A stretch of 6,581 bases of DNA, from contig DHCC01000041.1 of assembly GCA_002398875.1 (NCBI GenBank), positions 51,231 to 57,811 on the forward strand, in the 5' to 3' direction. Each line of letters starts with the position of its first letter. Position 1 is the first letter of the stretch. Positions 6,540-6,581 of the stretch are shown here, one piece after another. Position numbers and translations under genes: made by a program. This stretch comes from Bacteroidales bacterium UBA4912. GTDB taxonomy: Bacteria > Bacteroidota > Bacteroidia > Bacteroidales > Dysgonomonadaceae. The notes beneath the pieces were generated by a model. The model was not told the DNA's origin. It saw only the letters and a program-made list of their open reading frames with translations, and made no database searches.

Positions 6540-6581
6540 TGACCCCGGAGGGACTCGAACCCTCGACCCATTGATTAAGAG
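6540..6581 (-). tRNA. tRNA-Lys(CUU), 3' half, cut by the window edge
   Basis: Read on the minus strand, the segment begins with anticodon loop CTCTTAA. The anticodon CTT (6579-6577) specifies Lys. The anticodon-stem strand TCAAT, a short variable loop and a T arm follow: stem GAGGG, loop TTCGAGT, stem CCCTC. The acceptor strand CGGGGTC and discriminator A at 6540 close it. The 5' half (acceptor, D arm, 5' anticodon stem) lies right of the window. CCA is not encoded, so it would be added by tRNA nucleotidyltransferase. The gene converges on the reductase, with 7 bp between the tRNA end and that gene's stop codon. Confidence 0.92.

Noticed and set aside
6371..6571. Minus-strand open frame beginning MGRGFESLRGH
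   Set aside because: Its start is translated from the tRNA-Lys gene (the FESLRGH-type peptide is a known tRNA artefact) and the rest is antisense to the rhodanese domain.
1..6581. CRISPR arrays, insertion sequences, toxin-antitoxin pairs or phage genes
   Set aside because: No arrays of regularly spaced repeats, terminal inverted repeats, transposase or phage-type proteins are visible.

Overview
The window looks like chromosomal DNA from a Bacteroidota species, most likely Bacteroidales. The signs are: no clear Shine-Dalgarno sites and AT-rich leaders; a -7-type TAnnTTTG promoter element; signal peptides ending in ...LTAQ and ...LSAQ; an outer-membrane barrel ending in Phe; and a tRNA gene without an encoded CCA. 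Genus cannot be settled from this sequence alone.

Left part (1-4389): four genes run in the same direction with tight spacing and probably form one operon whose promoter lies left of the window. They are (1) the last 75 codons of a fold-type III PLP-dependent decarboxylase of the diaminopimelate/ornithine/arginine decarboxylase family; (2) after 31 bp, a 723-residue fusion of a urea-transporter membrane domain, an M23 (LytM-type) peptidase domain and an unassigned C-terminal domain; (3) overlapping it, an exported TPR protein with an outer-membrane beta-barrel; (4) overlapping that, a secreted all-TPR protein interrupted by an in-frame TAG at codon 83. The layout suggests an envelope-spanning module: a cytoplasmic decarboxylase, an inner-membrane channel with a peptidoglycan-hydrolase-like domain, an outer-membrane barrel and a periplasmic TPR adaptor. 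A link between decarboxylation products (urea, amines or similar small solutes) and envelope passage is inference only. This cassette is the best candidate here for an undescribed system.

Middle (4390-4525): a 136-bp AT-rich gap separates the operon from the next gene. It holds a putative -7 promoter element, a perfect 12-bp palindrome just upstream of it, and two 7-bp direct repeats with 11-bp period further upstream.

Right part (4526-6532): a 668-residue FAD/NAD(P)H disulfide or persulfide reductase of the CoA-disulfide reductase type (active-site Cys43), fused to two rhodanese domains. The first rhodanese has Asp where the catalytic Cys should be, and the second keeps the Cys. It probably works in CoA-disulfide, persulfide or polysulfide reduction and redox defence. 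It has its own upstream region and no evident functional tie to the left operon.

Right edge (6540-6581): the 3' half of a tRNA-Lys(CUU) gene on the minus strand, convergent with the reductase and 7 bp from its stop codon.
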